NCBI GenBank assembly: GCA_020310875.1
Contig: CM035423.1
Coordinates: 118,699,489-118,763,488, forward strand
Direction of reading: 5' to 3'
Source: Ceratopteris richardii
Lineage: Eukaryota > Streptophyta > Polypodiopsida > Polypodiales > Pteridaceae
Length of the DNA: 64,000 nucleotides
Shown: in pieces, positions 19,585 to 30,226 of the stretch
Numbering within the stretch: the first letter of the stretch is position 1
Layout: every line of letters begins with the position of its first letter
The notes under the pieces: generated by a model
The model's database searches: none
What the model was told of the DNA's origin: nothing
What the model saw: only the letters and a program-made list of their open reading frames with translations
Position numbers and translations under genes: made by a program

Positions 19585-20700
19585 TCACTCCACAAAAGGA
19601 AGTAAGCCCAAAGCTTTGCGGAGAGCTTCAAACTTCTCCCTAGGCAGAGCCTTCGTGAAAAGGTCTGCAATGTTCTCTTGCGTGGGCACATATGCCAAGC
19701 TGATCTCCCCAGCAGAGAACCTCTCCCTGACATAGTGATAATGCACCTCAATGTGCTTAGTGCGAGCATGGAACACAGGGTTCCTCGCAACTGTCAATGC
19801 GCTCTGACTGTTAGTGAAGATGGTGGTGGCAAAAGACTGGCCAACACCCAAATTAGCCATAAGGCGTCTGAGCCACACACACTCAACAGTCGCTGTGAAA
19901 GCTGCCCTATACTCAGCCTCACAACTAGAAGTGGCCACAGTAGGCTGCTTCTTGCTCAACCAAGATATACATGAGCTACCAAGCATGAAGCAAAAACCAC
20001 TGGTGGACACACAAGTGTCATAGCAACTAGCCCAATCTGAGTCAGAAAAAGCATGCAAATCTGGCGGTAGTGATCCCCCCTTGGGATAAAACAACCCAAG
20101 TAGCCGAGTACCACTCAAGTAGCGAAAGATGGTCTTAACCGCCTTCCAATGCATGACTCCTGGGCAATGCATAAACCTGCTCATCTGTGAGACAGCAAAC
20201 TGAATATCTGGCCGAGTAATGCATAAGTAAATCAAGCATCCAACAGCCTGCTGATAGAGAACAACATCAAATGCATCTCCAGCATCATGAAGACTCAATC
20301 GTAAACCTATCTCCATAGGAGTGGCAATAGACTTACAGTCTTCAAGGCCAAAACGCTGCAATAATGTGTCAATATATTTCGTTTGACACAAAGCCATTCC
20401 ACCATCAACTTGCATAAATTGAATGCCCAAATAGTGATGCAAATGCCCCAAATCAGACATCTCAAATGAGGCATGCAAATCAGCCTTGAAATCAGCAATA
20501 TGTTTCTCAATAGGACCAGTGAGCAGCATGTCATCAACATAGACAACAATGATCAGAAGCACATCATTAGCACGCTTAACATATAAGGTGCTTTCAATTG
20601 GACTGTTCTCAAAACCATGTGCAATCAGATAGGCATGTATATTCTCGTACCAAGCAGGTGGTGCTTGCTTTAACCATATAATGCCTTCTTTAACTTGCAA
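19585..20700 (-). CDS. pol: B1 reverse transcriptase (C-terminal part) and RNase H
   Basis: The 371-codon frame contains the thumb-side start (LKQAPPAWYENIHAYL), the YVDD catalytic motif (VVYVDDMLL, residues about 53-61), the LGHLHHYLGIQF segment and copia RNase H with SDSDWASCYDTCVSTSGFC and SSCEAEYRAAF. It ends in the conserved tail NIADLFTKALPREKFE and a natural stop. All main catalytic positions look intact. It overlaps the upstream integrase frame by 31 bases only because one T is missing: the minus strand reads TATATGGTTAAAGC where the B3 copy has TATATGGTTTAAAGC. The enzyme would make element cDNA in virus-like particles, but could only be produced by frameshifting. Confidence 0.92.
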   Translation of the reverse strand: MQVKEGIIWLKQAPPAWYENIHAYLIAHGFENSPIESTLYVKRANDVLLIIVVYVDDMLLTGPIEKHIADFKADLHASFEMSDLGHLHHYLGIQFMQVDGGMALCQTKYIDTLLQRFGLEDCKSIATPMEIGLRLSLHDAGDAFDVVLYQQAVGCLIYLCITRPDIQFAVSQMSRFMHCPGVMHWKAVKTIFRYLSGTRLLGLFYPKGGSLPPDLHAFSDSDWASCYDTCVSTSGFCFMLGSSCISWLSKKQPTVATSSCEAEYRAAFTATVECVWLRRLMANLGVGQSFATTIFTNSQSALTVARNPVFHARTKHIEVHYHYVRERFSAGEISLAYVPTQENIADLFTKALPREKFEALRKALGLLPFVE

Positions 20701-22631
20701 ACCTGGTTTTCATGCCCTTTCTGCACAAAGCCACGGGGCTGAAAAACATACACTTCTTCATGCAAATCACCATTCAGAAATGCAGTTTTAATGTCCAACT
20801 GATGTACATTCCAACTATGATGGGCTGCAAGTGCATAGATGCTCTGAACAGTAGTCATACTACATGTGGGTGCAAAGGTCTCATCAAAATCAATGCCTCT
20901 TTCTTGTGCATAACCCTTTGCAACAAGCCTAGCCTTATAACTGTGAACTGTACCATCCGGTTTACGCTTCAGCTTGTATACCCACTTAGTGCCAATGGCC
21001 TTCTTGCCAAGAGGCAAGTCACATAAAGACCAAGTACCATTCTTCATTATAGCATCATATTCAGATTGCATAGCAGCCATCCAATTTTCTGAATTTTGTG
21101 CTTCATCAAAAGAAACAGGCTCATTCTCATCACAGAGACTAGACGCAGCCATAGCATAGCAATCTGATGCAAAGGAGGAACTATGAGAGCCTGAACGAGT
21201 ACGATATGACAAAGGTGCATCTAATTTGCTGTCACGCAAAGTCTGCACCAGCCATTTTGGCATAGTTTTTGCCTGCTCAATATCAGCTCTCTCCTCAACA
21301 AGTGCATCATGTAAATCTGCATCAGAAATGGAATGATCTGCATCATCATATGAAGCCTGCAAAGGCTGAAAAGTTGCCTCATTAGGACCAGCACTAGACT
21401 GTCCACCTGTAAAAAGAGGCATCAATGTATCATACATGTCTTTGGAGCTAACAGATGTCTCCTTAGTACATGAAAGCAATGGCTGAATAACATCTTCCAC
21501 AAAGACAACATCACCGCTAACCAGAATGCATTTAGTCTGTGGATGATACAGACGATAGCCTTTACTTTCAGAACTGTACCCAACAAAAATACATTTTACT
21601 GCCTTATCATCCAATTTTCTGCGATGTTGTTCAAGCACTACTGCATATGCCAAACAACCAAAAACACACAGATGAGCAATTGATGGCTTGTGGTCATGCC
21701 AAGCCTCATATGGAGTGATAGATTGTAGTGCTTTAATGGGACACCTGTTAAGTACATAAGCTGCACACATGACAGCCTCAAGCCAGAAAAAATGTGGTAA
21801 AGCCTGACTCTTGACCATACACCTCGCCATCTCCATGAGTGATCTATTCTTTCGTTCAGCAACTCCATTTTGTTGAGGTGTATACGGCACTGTACACTGG
21901 TGTTTTATCCCACGTTCAACCAGAAATGCATTAAAATCAGAAGACATATATTCCCCCCCTCGATCAGAACGGAGGGTGCCCATTTTACATGCTGACAGAT
22001 TTTCAGCCAAAACCAAAAACTGTTTAAAGCACATGAACACTTCGGACTTTGCTTTGAGTGGATATACCCATGCATGCCTGGAAAAATCATCAATGAAAGT
22101 CACGAAGTAAAGGTAATTTCCAAAAGAGGGTGTCTGCATAGGACCACAGACATCACTATATACAAGCAGCAATTTCTGCATAGCCCGAACTGAACCATCT
22201 TTTGGAAAGGATGAACGCTGCATTTTGCCCAAAATACAGCCCTCACAAACATGTTTTCCAAGTGCCTCAAGTTTGGGCAAAGAGGACACCATTTCAGATT
22301 TCTGCAGGCGTAGCAAACTAGCAAAATTCAGATGACCAAAGCGTGCATGCCAAAGCTTTGCATCTGACATAGCCTGAGAATCATGAACTGCACATGCCGA
22401 ATCATTCACAGATCTTTCATAGTCTATGAGCTTATACAACCCACGACATAAAATGCCAGAAGCAATAATAACATCGCCATTTGATAGATCATGAACTGTA
22501 CATCTGTCATCAACAAATTTCACAACCAAGCCAATCTTGGCTAATGCAAAAACTGATAACAGATTCTTCTTGATCCCTGGCACAAATAAAGCATCTGACA
22601 AAGTGAAAGAACTACCATCAGCAGTAATCAA
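20670..22631 (-). CDS. pol: B1 protease end, integrase and start of reverse transcriptase
   Basis: The 653-codon frame holds the integrase zinc finger (LWHARFGHLNF...CEGCILGKMQ), the catalytic triad in VYSDVCGPM, LRSDRGGEYM and NGVAERKNRSLMEM, the linker, then reverse transcriptase from [20 protein letters not shown] to NQVCKLKKALYG. The apparent ATG at 22631 is internal: the same frame is open upstream through the protease to a TGA at 22770-22772. Integrase would insert the cDNA. The frame is cut short by the single-base deletion near 20676. Confidence 0.92.
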   Translation of the reverse strand: MITADGSSFTLSDALFVPGIKKNLLSVFALAKIGLVVKFVDDRCTVHDLSNGDVIIASGILCRGLYKLIDYERSVNDSACAVHDSQAMSDAKLWHARFGHLNFASLLRLQKSEMVSSLPKLEALGKHVCEGCILGKMQRSSFPKDGSVRAMQKLLLVYSDVCGPMQTPSFGNYLYFVTFIDDFSRHAWVYPLKAKSEVFMCFKQFLVLAENLSACKMGTLRSDRGGEYMSSDFNAFLVERGIKHQCTVPYTPQQNGVAERKNRSLMEMARCMVKSQALPHFFWLEAVMCAAYVLNRCPIKALQSITPYEAWHDHKPSIAHLCVFGCLAYAVVLEQHRRKLDDKAVKCIFVGYSSESKGYRLYHPQTKCILVSGDVVFVEDVIQPLLSCTKETSVSSKDMYDTLMPLFTGGQSSAGPNEATFQPLQASYDDADHSISDADLHDALVEERADIEQAKTMPKWLVQTLRDSKLDAPLSYRTRSGSHSSSFASDCYAMAASSLCDENEPVSFDEAQNSENWMAAMQSEYDAIMKNGTWSLCDLPLGKKAIGTKWVYKLKRKPDGTVHSYKARLVAKGYAQERGIDFDETFAPTCSMTTVQSIYALAAHHSWNVHQLDIKTAFLNGDLHEEVYVFQPRGFVQKGHENQVCKLKKALYG

Positions 22632-23849
22632 AATGATCTTACCAACTCCCGTAACAGGATAAGAGGAGTTGTTGGCACATGTAACAGTATTTCCTGAAGG
22701 GGCAGGCTTGAGTGAAGAGAAGAAACTGCGCTGCGAGGTAATATGTTTGGTCGCCCCACTGTCAAAGTATCAAACATCTGAGTCTACTGCAGACATGCAC
22801 TGATCATGAGAAGATGGGTCAAAACTGCACACAGTAGTAAACGCCCATTCTTCTTCCTACACAAGATTTGCAAACTCTGTTTTTGGTGTAGAGGCCTCTG
22901 CAACAACCATTCTAGCCTCTTTCTTCTTTGCCTCTTTTGCAGCCAGTTTTGGACAGTTCTTTATGATATGATCATTTCCTTTACAGTACTTGCAGAACAA
23001 TTTCTGCTTTTCTAATTTCTTCTCATCTTTATCCTGGTTCTTTGATTGTGCAGCATTTGCAGATTTTTGCTTACTAGTAGAAGAGCTCCATTTTCCTTTG
23101 CCCTTCTGACTAGCCAGGAAAGCTTGATCTGCAACTCGCATAATGGACCTGTTTTGCCTGGACTGATCTTCCTGCAATAGAACAGAGACTAACTCCTCAA
23201 ATGATAAGGCATTTGGATTGCCTTTCATCATCAATCGAAGAGTAGAGGCAAAACTCTGATATGAATCAGGAACACAATTCAGAACAGTCTACATGAGTGA
23301 GCTATCTGTTATAACCTCATCAACAGAAATCAATTGTTCCTTCAGGTCTTTGATCTTTGTGAGAAAACTGTCCATAGAATCACCTTCATTCATGTGCTCA
23401 CTCTCCAATTGTTTTCGGACGTAAGCAACACAAGCCTCATTCCTAGCCTGGTACAAAGTGGTAAGTGTATCCCAAGCATCCTTTGCTGTTCTGCAAGAGT
23501 GAATGTGAGGAATAATAGCACGTTTGACAGACAAAGCTATCAATGCATGTGCTTGAGCATCTCTGCCATCCCAACAAATTTGCTATGCAGTAGGTGCAAC
23601 AAAAACAGCAGCACGAACAGGAATCTGCGGAATATCATCTTCGACACCATCTTCATCAGCTCCAGCACCTGTATTTGCAGTACCTGTTGTTAAAGGTGTA
23701 ACAGGACGTCTTTCAACACCCTGCACAATGTTCCACAGTCCTTTTGCAAGCAATACATGTCGCATCATATAAGCCCATAACGGGTAGTTGGTACCATCCA
23801 ACTTATCCTCAACAGCCAACATACGGAATACATCACTGCTTTCAGCCAT
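22632..23849 (-). pseudogene. gag: B1 gag and protease with four in-frame stops
   Basis: The ATG at 23849 starts MAESSDVFRMLAVEDKLDGT, a copia Gag N-terminus. The UBN2-like Gag core runs to about 23235, and the zinc knuckle CKYCKGNDHIIKNC lies near 22950-22990. The protease active site DSGATKHIT is at about 22735-22761. One continuous frame is interrupted by TAG at 23583-23585, TAG at 23289-23291, TAG at 22857-22859 and TGA at 22770-22772. Comparison with B3 and B4 suggests CAG to TAG at 23289 and 22857 and TGG to TGA at 22770. Without these stops it would join the 20670-22631 frame. Confidence 0.9.
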
Positions 23850-24187
23850 GGCTGGTGACTAAAATACCTTGATGTAGAAAATCGACTGTATCTCAAAAAG
23901 TTGAACGGAACTACCCAGACGAGTTCTGCTAGACCTGTAGGAGACTTCGAGACGCTTAAATTGGCGAACAGAAACTGGTATATACCTTTGGCACAAAAAG
24001 ACGAAATAGCCTACACAAGCGCTACAATAGTGCGTTCGGAGGCCGAAACGAGCTCATATCGCGATTTTGGCACCACACAACAAAGCTGTTTTGATCTCAG
24101 TAACACGCTGAGTATGCTCACCAAAATTCATGCGATTCTGAGACTGCAAACGGAGGAGTGTCGACGGCGCCCTAGATGAAGCGACGA

Positions 24188-24202
24188 CCTGCTCTGATAC
24201 CA
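24188..24202 (-). promoter_or_regulatory. Primer binding site of B1
   Basis: The minus strand reads TGGTATCAGAGCAGG, complementary to initiator tRNA-Met, two bases inside the LTR edge at 24205. Confidence 0.93.
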
Positions 24203-24204
24203 AT

Positions 24205-24436
24205 TGTTGGAGATAGATGCCTGCAGAAGCACGCAAACAGCACGAGGAGGAAGAAGAAGCTTGGAGCACAAACACACAATATTGAATGTATTACTAGAGA
24301 ATGTACAAAGATAAGTAGCCCATTAGGGCAATAGGCGTATATACAAGCCGAGGGAAAAAAAACCTCCTAAAGAGGGAAAAAAGTGCCCCGGCGGTCCTAG
24401 TGTGTTCACACACATCACTACCTAAATATATCAACA
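24205..24436 (-). repeat. 5' LTR of B1
   Basis: The 232-bp LTR matches 19279-19510 with about 8 transitions (roughly 3.4 percent). It would drive transcription leftward into gag. The outer edge abuts the AAAGT target duplication at 24437-24441. Confidence 0.95.
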
Positions 24437-26084
24437 AAAGTCAAGTTGATCAACGTGCATAGGTAGTGCACAATCAATTTATTCACAATCGTTCTGATTT
24501 TGAAGAAAGTTGAATGCAGGTTGTAGTTTATCTTTCTATAAGGTTCAAGGGTTTTAAAGTGTTTGGAAGGTTCGGGTGAACCCTCCCTTAGGCACATATA
24601 TTGAAGAAATGAAGGAAAAAGTGAAGGCATATGAAGAGAAAGCCGTACACAAAAGTGTATGTATGGCCTCCCATCTAAAATTTTGATTTTTGTACTAAAG
24701 TCAATCCACGACAAAATAGGGAGTCATTGGTTGTACACATTCTGAGGCATTCTTGGTACATCAAAGTGAGCACCAAGATATGCTATCAGTTAGGAGCAAC
24801 ATACGTAAATGAATCAACACACAAGGCATGCACATTATTCTTGGAGTTAGACTAAACAAGTGGGAGCATAGCCTATGCTAGGTGAGAAGAGCAAGAGACA
24901 TTAGGAGTGCGACACAGAGAGGCAAGTGAGAGCAAAGTGTGAGAGAAGTGTGATGTAGTGTGCAGAGAAGCAGTTCAAAGAACTAGTAAGCAAGTGAATC
25001 AAGGTGGCACAAGGTGCCATTGAAGAGGTGGGTGCATCGATAGAAGGTGTCCCTCTCTCCTACCCTATTGGAAGCTTGAGTGCAAGGTGTGCACAAGGGC
25101 AAGCTCCTGAAGAAGGTGGAGGTTTGGTGCAAAGAAGGTTGGTGACATAAGGAACTTTGTGTACCTTGTAACCTTGTGTGTGTGTGTATGTGTGTGTATC
25201 CTTTGGGATTAAGCACTCTGCATAGAGAACACTTGGTCTTGTTTTATACATCATCATTGTATGTTCCTATTGGTATTCAATATACAGAAGATTCCATTGT
25301 CTGTGTTCCACTTCTTCTTCTACAAATAATCAAGTTCCATTTTTGCAAAAGAATCCCCTAACACTCTAGAATTTCTAAACTTGCACGGCTCAAAAGTGAC
25401 ACTTGGTAGCAAAATTTGGACCTAGGTTAGCTCTAACACTATTGTGCAGATAGAAGAATTGAACATTTTTGTGTCTCACAAGCTTAAGCTAATTCCTCAC
25501 TATTTTTTAGCTACAAGGCTTGGAAAAGTGTTGTATTTCTATTCCAATCCATGATTTTGACGAATATGTGTTGCCATGACACTTATAGATGTATTTGGAT
25601 ATGTCTTTTCATTATGTTTCTTCTGTTTTTGGACAAATACTCGTATAGAAAGGACTTGACTACTACAAATGCATGCTTTTGCAAAAGTTTTGCATGCCAC
25701 ATAGGGAGAGCTGACTTTTTCTAAATTTGGTAGATCACACACCTCCTTGGGGATGATAAACTTTTCTTTGAAGGAGATTTTTTGCATCAAACAAGAGGAG
25801 ACCAAAAATTAGAGAATTACCTTGTGATTGAGAGTGAGAGTGTGAATGTGATTGAGGTTGTGATAGCTCAGGTGTGGTTGGGAGGTCAAGGCTTCATCAA
25901 GAAGATATTTTCCAAAGCTATTTCATCAACTAATTCAAATCTATAATACTAGAACTTCTCCTTCTGTGAGTCATATCTTGTCTACTCTTCTACATCAGAT
26001 TTTCTCCTATCTTGTGCAAGTTTTGTTTTTCTCTCTTCCACTATTCTTACGTGATCGAAAAATTGTGATTGAGGAAGTGCTACT

Positions 26085-26576
26085 GAGGGAGAAATGTAAT
26101 GAAAAAAAAACCATTATTGGAATACTATTATTCAGAATAGAAACATGTCTTCCATTTCCATGTTGTTGTTGATCTCGAATGAACATCGACCTTATGTAAG
26201 TAGTAATATTTCAGCTAATGCTCTAGGTTTTTTTAGTTTTGTCACATGCTTCAAGATGTTTTTAATGGGAAAAATCTAAGAGACAATGGAAACTTTGAGG
26301 AATGTCCCACTACAAAGAACGTCTTCTAGATGATGCTCCTCATAAATGTCATTTTTCAAAGTGTATTTTAAGTATTATAGCTTCAAAGGAGTGTTGGAGC
26401 TTGCATAGCTTGATAAGAAGAGGAACAAAAGATGTTAAAAGATATGTTGCTCCATGCTCCTCTATGTTGTAATCTCAAATATCTTATTGATTGTCTATAT
26501 TTTCATATTCGTGTCATAAAGTATTGGCAACCTACTCATCAAGTATTCCGCTAGGAGCATTGTGCCATGGTGTCTA
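26085..26576. other. Sequence after the chromovirus LTR, no gene seen
   Basis: AT-rich sequence continues after the LTR. No protein family or repeat is recognised before the hairpin array at 26577. Confidence 0.5.
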
Positions 26577-27234
26577 GGCCAAAAAAGGTCAAGCCAGAGA
26601 GAAATTGGAGAAGACTCTCCAAATTCTTTGGAGAGCCTTCTCCCACATTTCTATGGCTGGGCTTTTTTTGGCCTTCAAATAATGTAATGGATCACTTGGG
26701 GTTAGTGTTATTTTAATCTCTTTATGCCATTGATAGCTTATGCACTCAAATTGTATAGTCACTTGGGATCACTTAACCACTATGATGCACAAAGCATGCT
26801 TGAAACATCTGTTTGATGTGCCCATATGTCTTTCAATATGGCATATGAAGGCCAAAAAAGGACTTGCCATAGAAATGTGGGACAAGTTGCTACAAATTTC
26901 TTATAAGGCCTTTTCATATGCTTCTATGGCAAGGCTTTTTTTTACCTCCATTTTCCACGAATAACACATCTATTATTATCTGCATAGAAATCATGGGTTG
27001 AAACTGCTTCACATGGCAAAGATAAGCCAAAAATCTTTGAAATTCGATGTACACAACAATATCAAGATGATAGTGATGCATAGTGAAATCTTAGTCATTT
27101 TCATGCAAAGAGCATGCTTGAAAAATCCATAATATGTACCCATATTTCTAATCATGTGCTTATAAGACATGGGAAGGAAAAACAATGGTGCTCTCTATTT
27201 CTGTGGAAGGGATTTTTTTGGCCTCCAAATGCCA
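26577..27234. repeat. Tandem imperfect hairpins with A-rich/T-rich arms
   Basis: Arms 26577-26620 and 26630-26673 are 44 bases each, pair at about 35 positions and enclose a 9-base loop. A second hairpin has arms near 26848-26874 and 26922-26947 (shared core TTGCCATAGAA/TTCTATGGCAA). A third, weaker arm lies at about 27206-27234. The right arms recur about every 270-290 bases, and an AGCATGCTTGAAA-type block also repeats between units (near 26794 and 27107). This could be a decayed satellite or clustered foldback/MITE relics. Confidence 0.65.
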
Positions 27235-27916
27235 TGGGTAGCACATCAAATTTCATATACACACAAAATATGCCTAGATAATGCTCCATATGACATAGCC
27301 AATTGAGTCAAATTTTAGATATGATATACAAAACAATGTCATGCGACAATGAGCATAATAATATAACAAAGTGTATTTTTTCATGAATTTATTTGATTAC
27401 ATCAATTGGCTTTGAACTTCTCAACGAATATCTTTTAATGCTCCAAAGCCATAGGTATGGTGTAAGTCAGAATAAACCTTTCTATAGCATCACTATTTTT
27501 CACTCCTAACCCTAGAGATATACCTATTTGACCTAAGAATTTTTCATGCAAGTTGGAGCCTAAAGTTGTAATTACAAGGGACTTTTTAATTAAAAGAGCA
27601 CAATTGGTCACTTGAGTAATGGTTGATAAAAAAGAAATTTACTTAACGCCTTCAGACACCATGTGATGAAGAACCCTTGAGGACTATAGTTTTTATGGAT
27701 AAGTAAAAAATGTTATTTGGAAAGTTTCCCAATGTATTTTGGAAGGGATGAGCCACCTCCACGAGACACTCGATCCCCTTGGCTACAAAATTTTCAACTT
27801 TGATAATCTCCTGCACAAGTGTTGTGATTAGTATCTATATGTAGTTGTAAGAATGAATGCCATTAGTTGAAGATATTTACATCCTGAACTATATCTTCCT
27901 CTTCTCCTCTCTTTTT
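27235..27916. other. AT-rich sequence, no gene seen
   Basis: No coding similarity, LTR edge or repeat is recognised. Family-B integrase sequence begins abruptly near 27917. Confidence 0.5.
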
Positions 27917-28439
27917 TGGTGGGACATCTATTAAGAACATATGTTGCACACATAATAGCCTCAAGCCAGAAACTATGTGGTAAAGTCTAACTTTTGACCA
28001 TACACCTCACCATTCCATGAGAGAACTATTCTATCTTTCAGCAAATCCATTGTATTGAGGTGTGTACAACAATATAAATTCATGTTTTATCCCACATTTA
28101 CCCATAAATGCATTAAAATAAAAAGACATGTATTCCTCCCCTTGATCATAATGAAGGGTGCCCATTTTACATGTTGATAGATTTTCAACAAAACCTAGAA
28201 TCTATTTGAAGCACATAGACACTTCTGACTTTGCTTTCAATGGGCAAACCCATTCATGCCTAGAAAAATTATCAATAAATGTCACAAGTAAAGGTAGTTC
28301 CCAAAAGAAGGTGTCTGCATAGGACCACAAAGATCATTGCGAACAAGCTATAATTTTTTTGTACCTCATACTAAACAATATTTTGGTAAGGAGGAGTGTT
28401 GCATTTTCCCCAAAATAGAGCCTTCATAGAAATTTAAGA

Positions 28440-30010
28440 TGCCTCAAGTTTGGGTAAACATGTCACCATTTGAGATTTCTACAAGCGTAGCAAACTAAAA
28501 AAATTCAAATGACCAAAGCATTCATGCCAAAGCTTTACATTTGAGATAGAATGAGAATCTTGAACTGCACATGCTAAATCATTCAAAAATTTTGCATAGT
28601 CTATGAGATTATAGAGCCCATGACATAAAATGCCAGAAGCAAAAATAACATTGTCATTTGATAGATCATGAACTATACACCTGTCATCAATAAATTTAAC
28701 AACAGAGTCGATCTTGGCTAATGTTCAAACTAAGCAGACATTTTTCTTGATACATGGCACAAACAAAGCATCTGACAATGTGAAAGAACTACCATTAGCA
28801 ATAGACAAAATGCTCTTACCAACTCCCATTACAGGATAAAATGAGGTGTTCGTGCATGTCATAGTATTCCCTCTAGGGGCAAGCTCAAGTGAACTGAAGA
28901 AACTATGTTGTGAGGTAGTATGTTTGGCTGCCCCATTATCAAAGTACCAAACATCCCGCGTCTACAATAGACATAAACTATTCATGAGAAGATGGGTCAT
29001 AACTGCAAACAGTAGTAAACACCCATTCTTCATTCTACACAAGATTAACAGACTCTGTTTTAGGTGTAGAGGCCTCTACAACAACAATTTCATCCTCTTT
29101 TTTCTTAGCCTCTTTTGTAGCTAATTTTGCAAAAATCTTTATGACATGATCATTTCCTTTAGAGTATTTGCAAAACAATTTTTGCTTTTCTACTTTGTTC
29201 TCATATTTGTCTTAATTTTTCGACTATGCAGAATTAGCAAATTTTTGTTTACTAGTAGATGTGCTCCGTTTACCTTTGCCTTTATGACTCGCAAAGAAAG
29301 ATTGATCTGTTACACACATCGTGGACCTGTTCACCCTAGATTGATCTTCTTGCAACAAAATAAAGACTAACTTCTCAAGTGTTAAGGCATTTGGATTGTC
29401 TTTCATCATCAACCAAAGAGTAGAAGATAAACTCTTATATGAATCTAGAAGACCATTCAGATTTGTCTACACAAGTGAATTGCATGGAAAGACCTCATTA
29501 GTAGAAATCAATTGCACCTTCAGATCTTTGATCTTTGTAAAAAAACTATCACTAGAATCTCCTTCATTCATATGCTCACTGTCTAACTGTTTTCAAAGGT
29601 AAGCAACATGAGCCTCATTTTTTTCCTAGTACAAAGTGGTAAGTGTATCCCAAGCATCCTTTTCTATTTTGCAAGAGTGAATATAAGGGATAATGACACC
29701 TTTGATAGACAAAGCCATCATGCATGTGCATGAGCATCTCTCCCATCCCAATGAAGATCCATAGTAGGTGCAACAGGAACTACAACATGAATAGGAACCT
29801 GAAGATCATCATCTTCAATGCCATCTGCATCACCTTCAATAACTATATTTGTAGGTGTAATACGTTGTTCTTCAAGACCCTACACAATATTCGAGAGTCC
29901 TTTTGTGACGAATACATGACACATCATATGTGCTCATAATGGATAATTGGTACCATACAACTTATCTGTAGTAGCCAACATACATTATAAATCATTGCTT
30001 TCAACCATGG
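28440..30010 (-). pseudogene. gag: B2 gag-protease-integrase remnant
   Basis: The 29224-29412 minus frame retains MMMKDNPNALTLEKLVFILLQ and DQSFFASHKGKGKRSTSTSK, which match the Gag core end and basic linker of B1. The protease site is recognisable as a GATKHT-like stretch near 28935-28960, and the integrase zinc-finger region extends to about 28440. Plus-strand frames in this region are shadows. No intact domain remains. Confidence 0.8.
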
Positions 30011-30132
30011 CCATTGACTAAAATACCATGATGAAGAAAAATGACTATACCTCAAAGGTTGAATAGAACTAACTTATCGAGTTTTGCTCAACCTATTGCA
30101 GACTTTGAGGCACTAGTACTGGCAATTCGAAA

Positions 30133-30134
<2 letters not shown>

Positions 30135-30223
<89 letters not shown>
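30135..30223. repeat. (TA)n microsatellite, about 44 units
   Basis: An uninterrupted TA run lies inside the B2 leader. The same leader position in B1 reads GGTATATACC, so the array probably grew from that short TATATA seed. Confidence 0.97.

Positions 30224-30226
<3 letters not shown>

Larger units (their letters stand above)
19279..24436 (-). mobile_element. Full-length family-B copia element B1 (TSD AAAGT)
   Basis: Two 232-bp LTRs bound a minus-strand gag-pol body. AAAGT at 19274-19278 is repeated at 24437-24441, so the ends are exact. A primer binding site (24188-24202) and polypurine tract (19511-19524, CT-rich on the plus strand) are in place. Gag, protease, integrase, reverse transcriptase and RNase H follow in copia order in one frame, apart from four stop codons and one single-base deletion. 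It is the best preserved of six family-B copies in the window. Confidence 0.96.
19216..25363. repeat. Solo LTR S with TSD CTCTA, interrupted by element B1
   Basis: The sequence starts TGTTCAGC and ends CCCTAACA, and is flanked by CTCTA at 19211-19215 and 25364-25368. Removing element B1 and one AAAGT copy leaves 985 bases, a normal LTR size. No internal coding region, primer binding site or second LTR is present, so it is a solo LTR left by recombination. A TG-rich microsatellite lies at 25174-25200. The strand cannot be fixed with confidence. Confidence 0.8.
7852..26084 (+). mobile_element. Chromovirus unit 2, expanded by nested insertions
   Basis: The parts in order are 5' LTR (7852-9019), primer binding site, gag N-terminus (9067-9373), insertions, gag C-terminus, protease and reverse transcriptase start (14568-15612), antisense gypsy E, chromodomain end (18588-18916), polypurine tract and 3' LTR (18945-26084, split). 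The matching LTRs and colinear gag and pol pieces show one original element of perhaps 5-6 kb. The middle of pol (reverse transcriptase core to integrase) was lost around element E. Confidence 0.75.
18945..26084 (+). repeat. 3' LTR of chromovirus unit 2, split by nested insertions
   Basis: The LTR begins TGTAATAGG after the polypurine tract, runs to 19215, is interrupted by solo LTR S plus the duplicated CTCTA, and resumes at 25369 (GAATTTCTAAACTTGC), matching 8209 onward of the first LTR. It ends near 26084 in GATTGAGGAAGTGCTAC. Without insertions it is about 987 bases, against 1,168 for the other copy. Confidence 0.85.

Noticed and set aside
20712-21159. Plus-strand frames inside B1 (also 19678-20023 and 23334-23693)
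   Set aside because: They are antisense shadows of the integrase, reverse transcriptase and gag frames.
24983-25257. Minus-strand frames over the TG-rich run in solo LTR S
   Set aside because: They are generated by the (TG)n microsatellite (HTHTHT-type residues) in an LTR.
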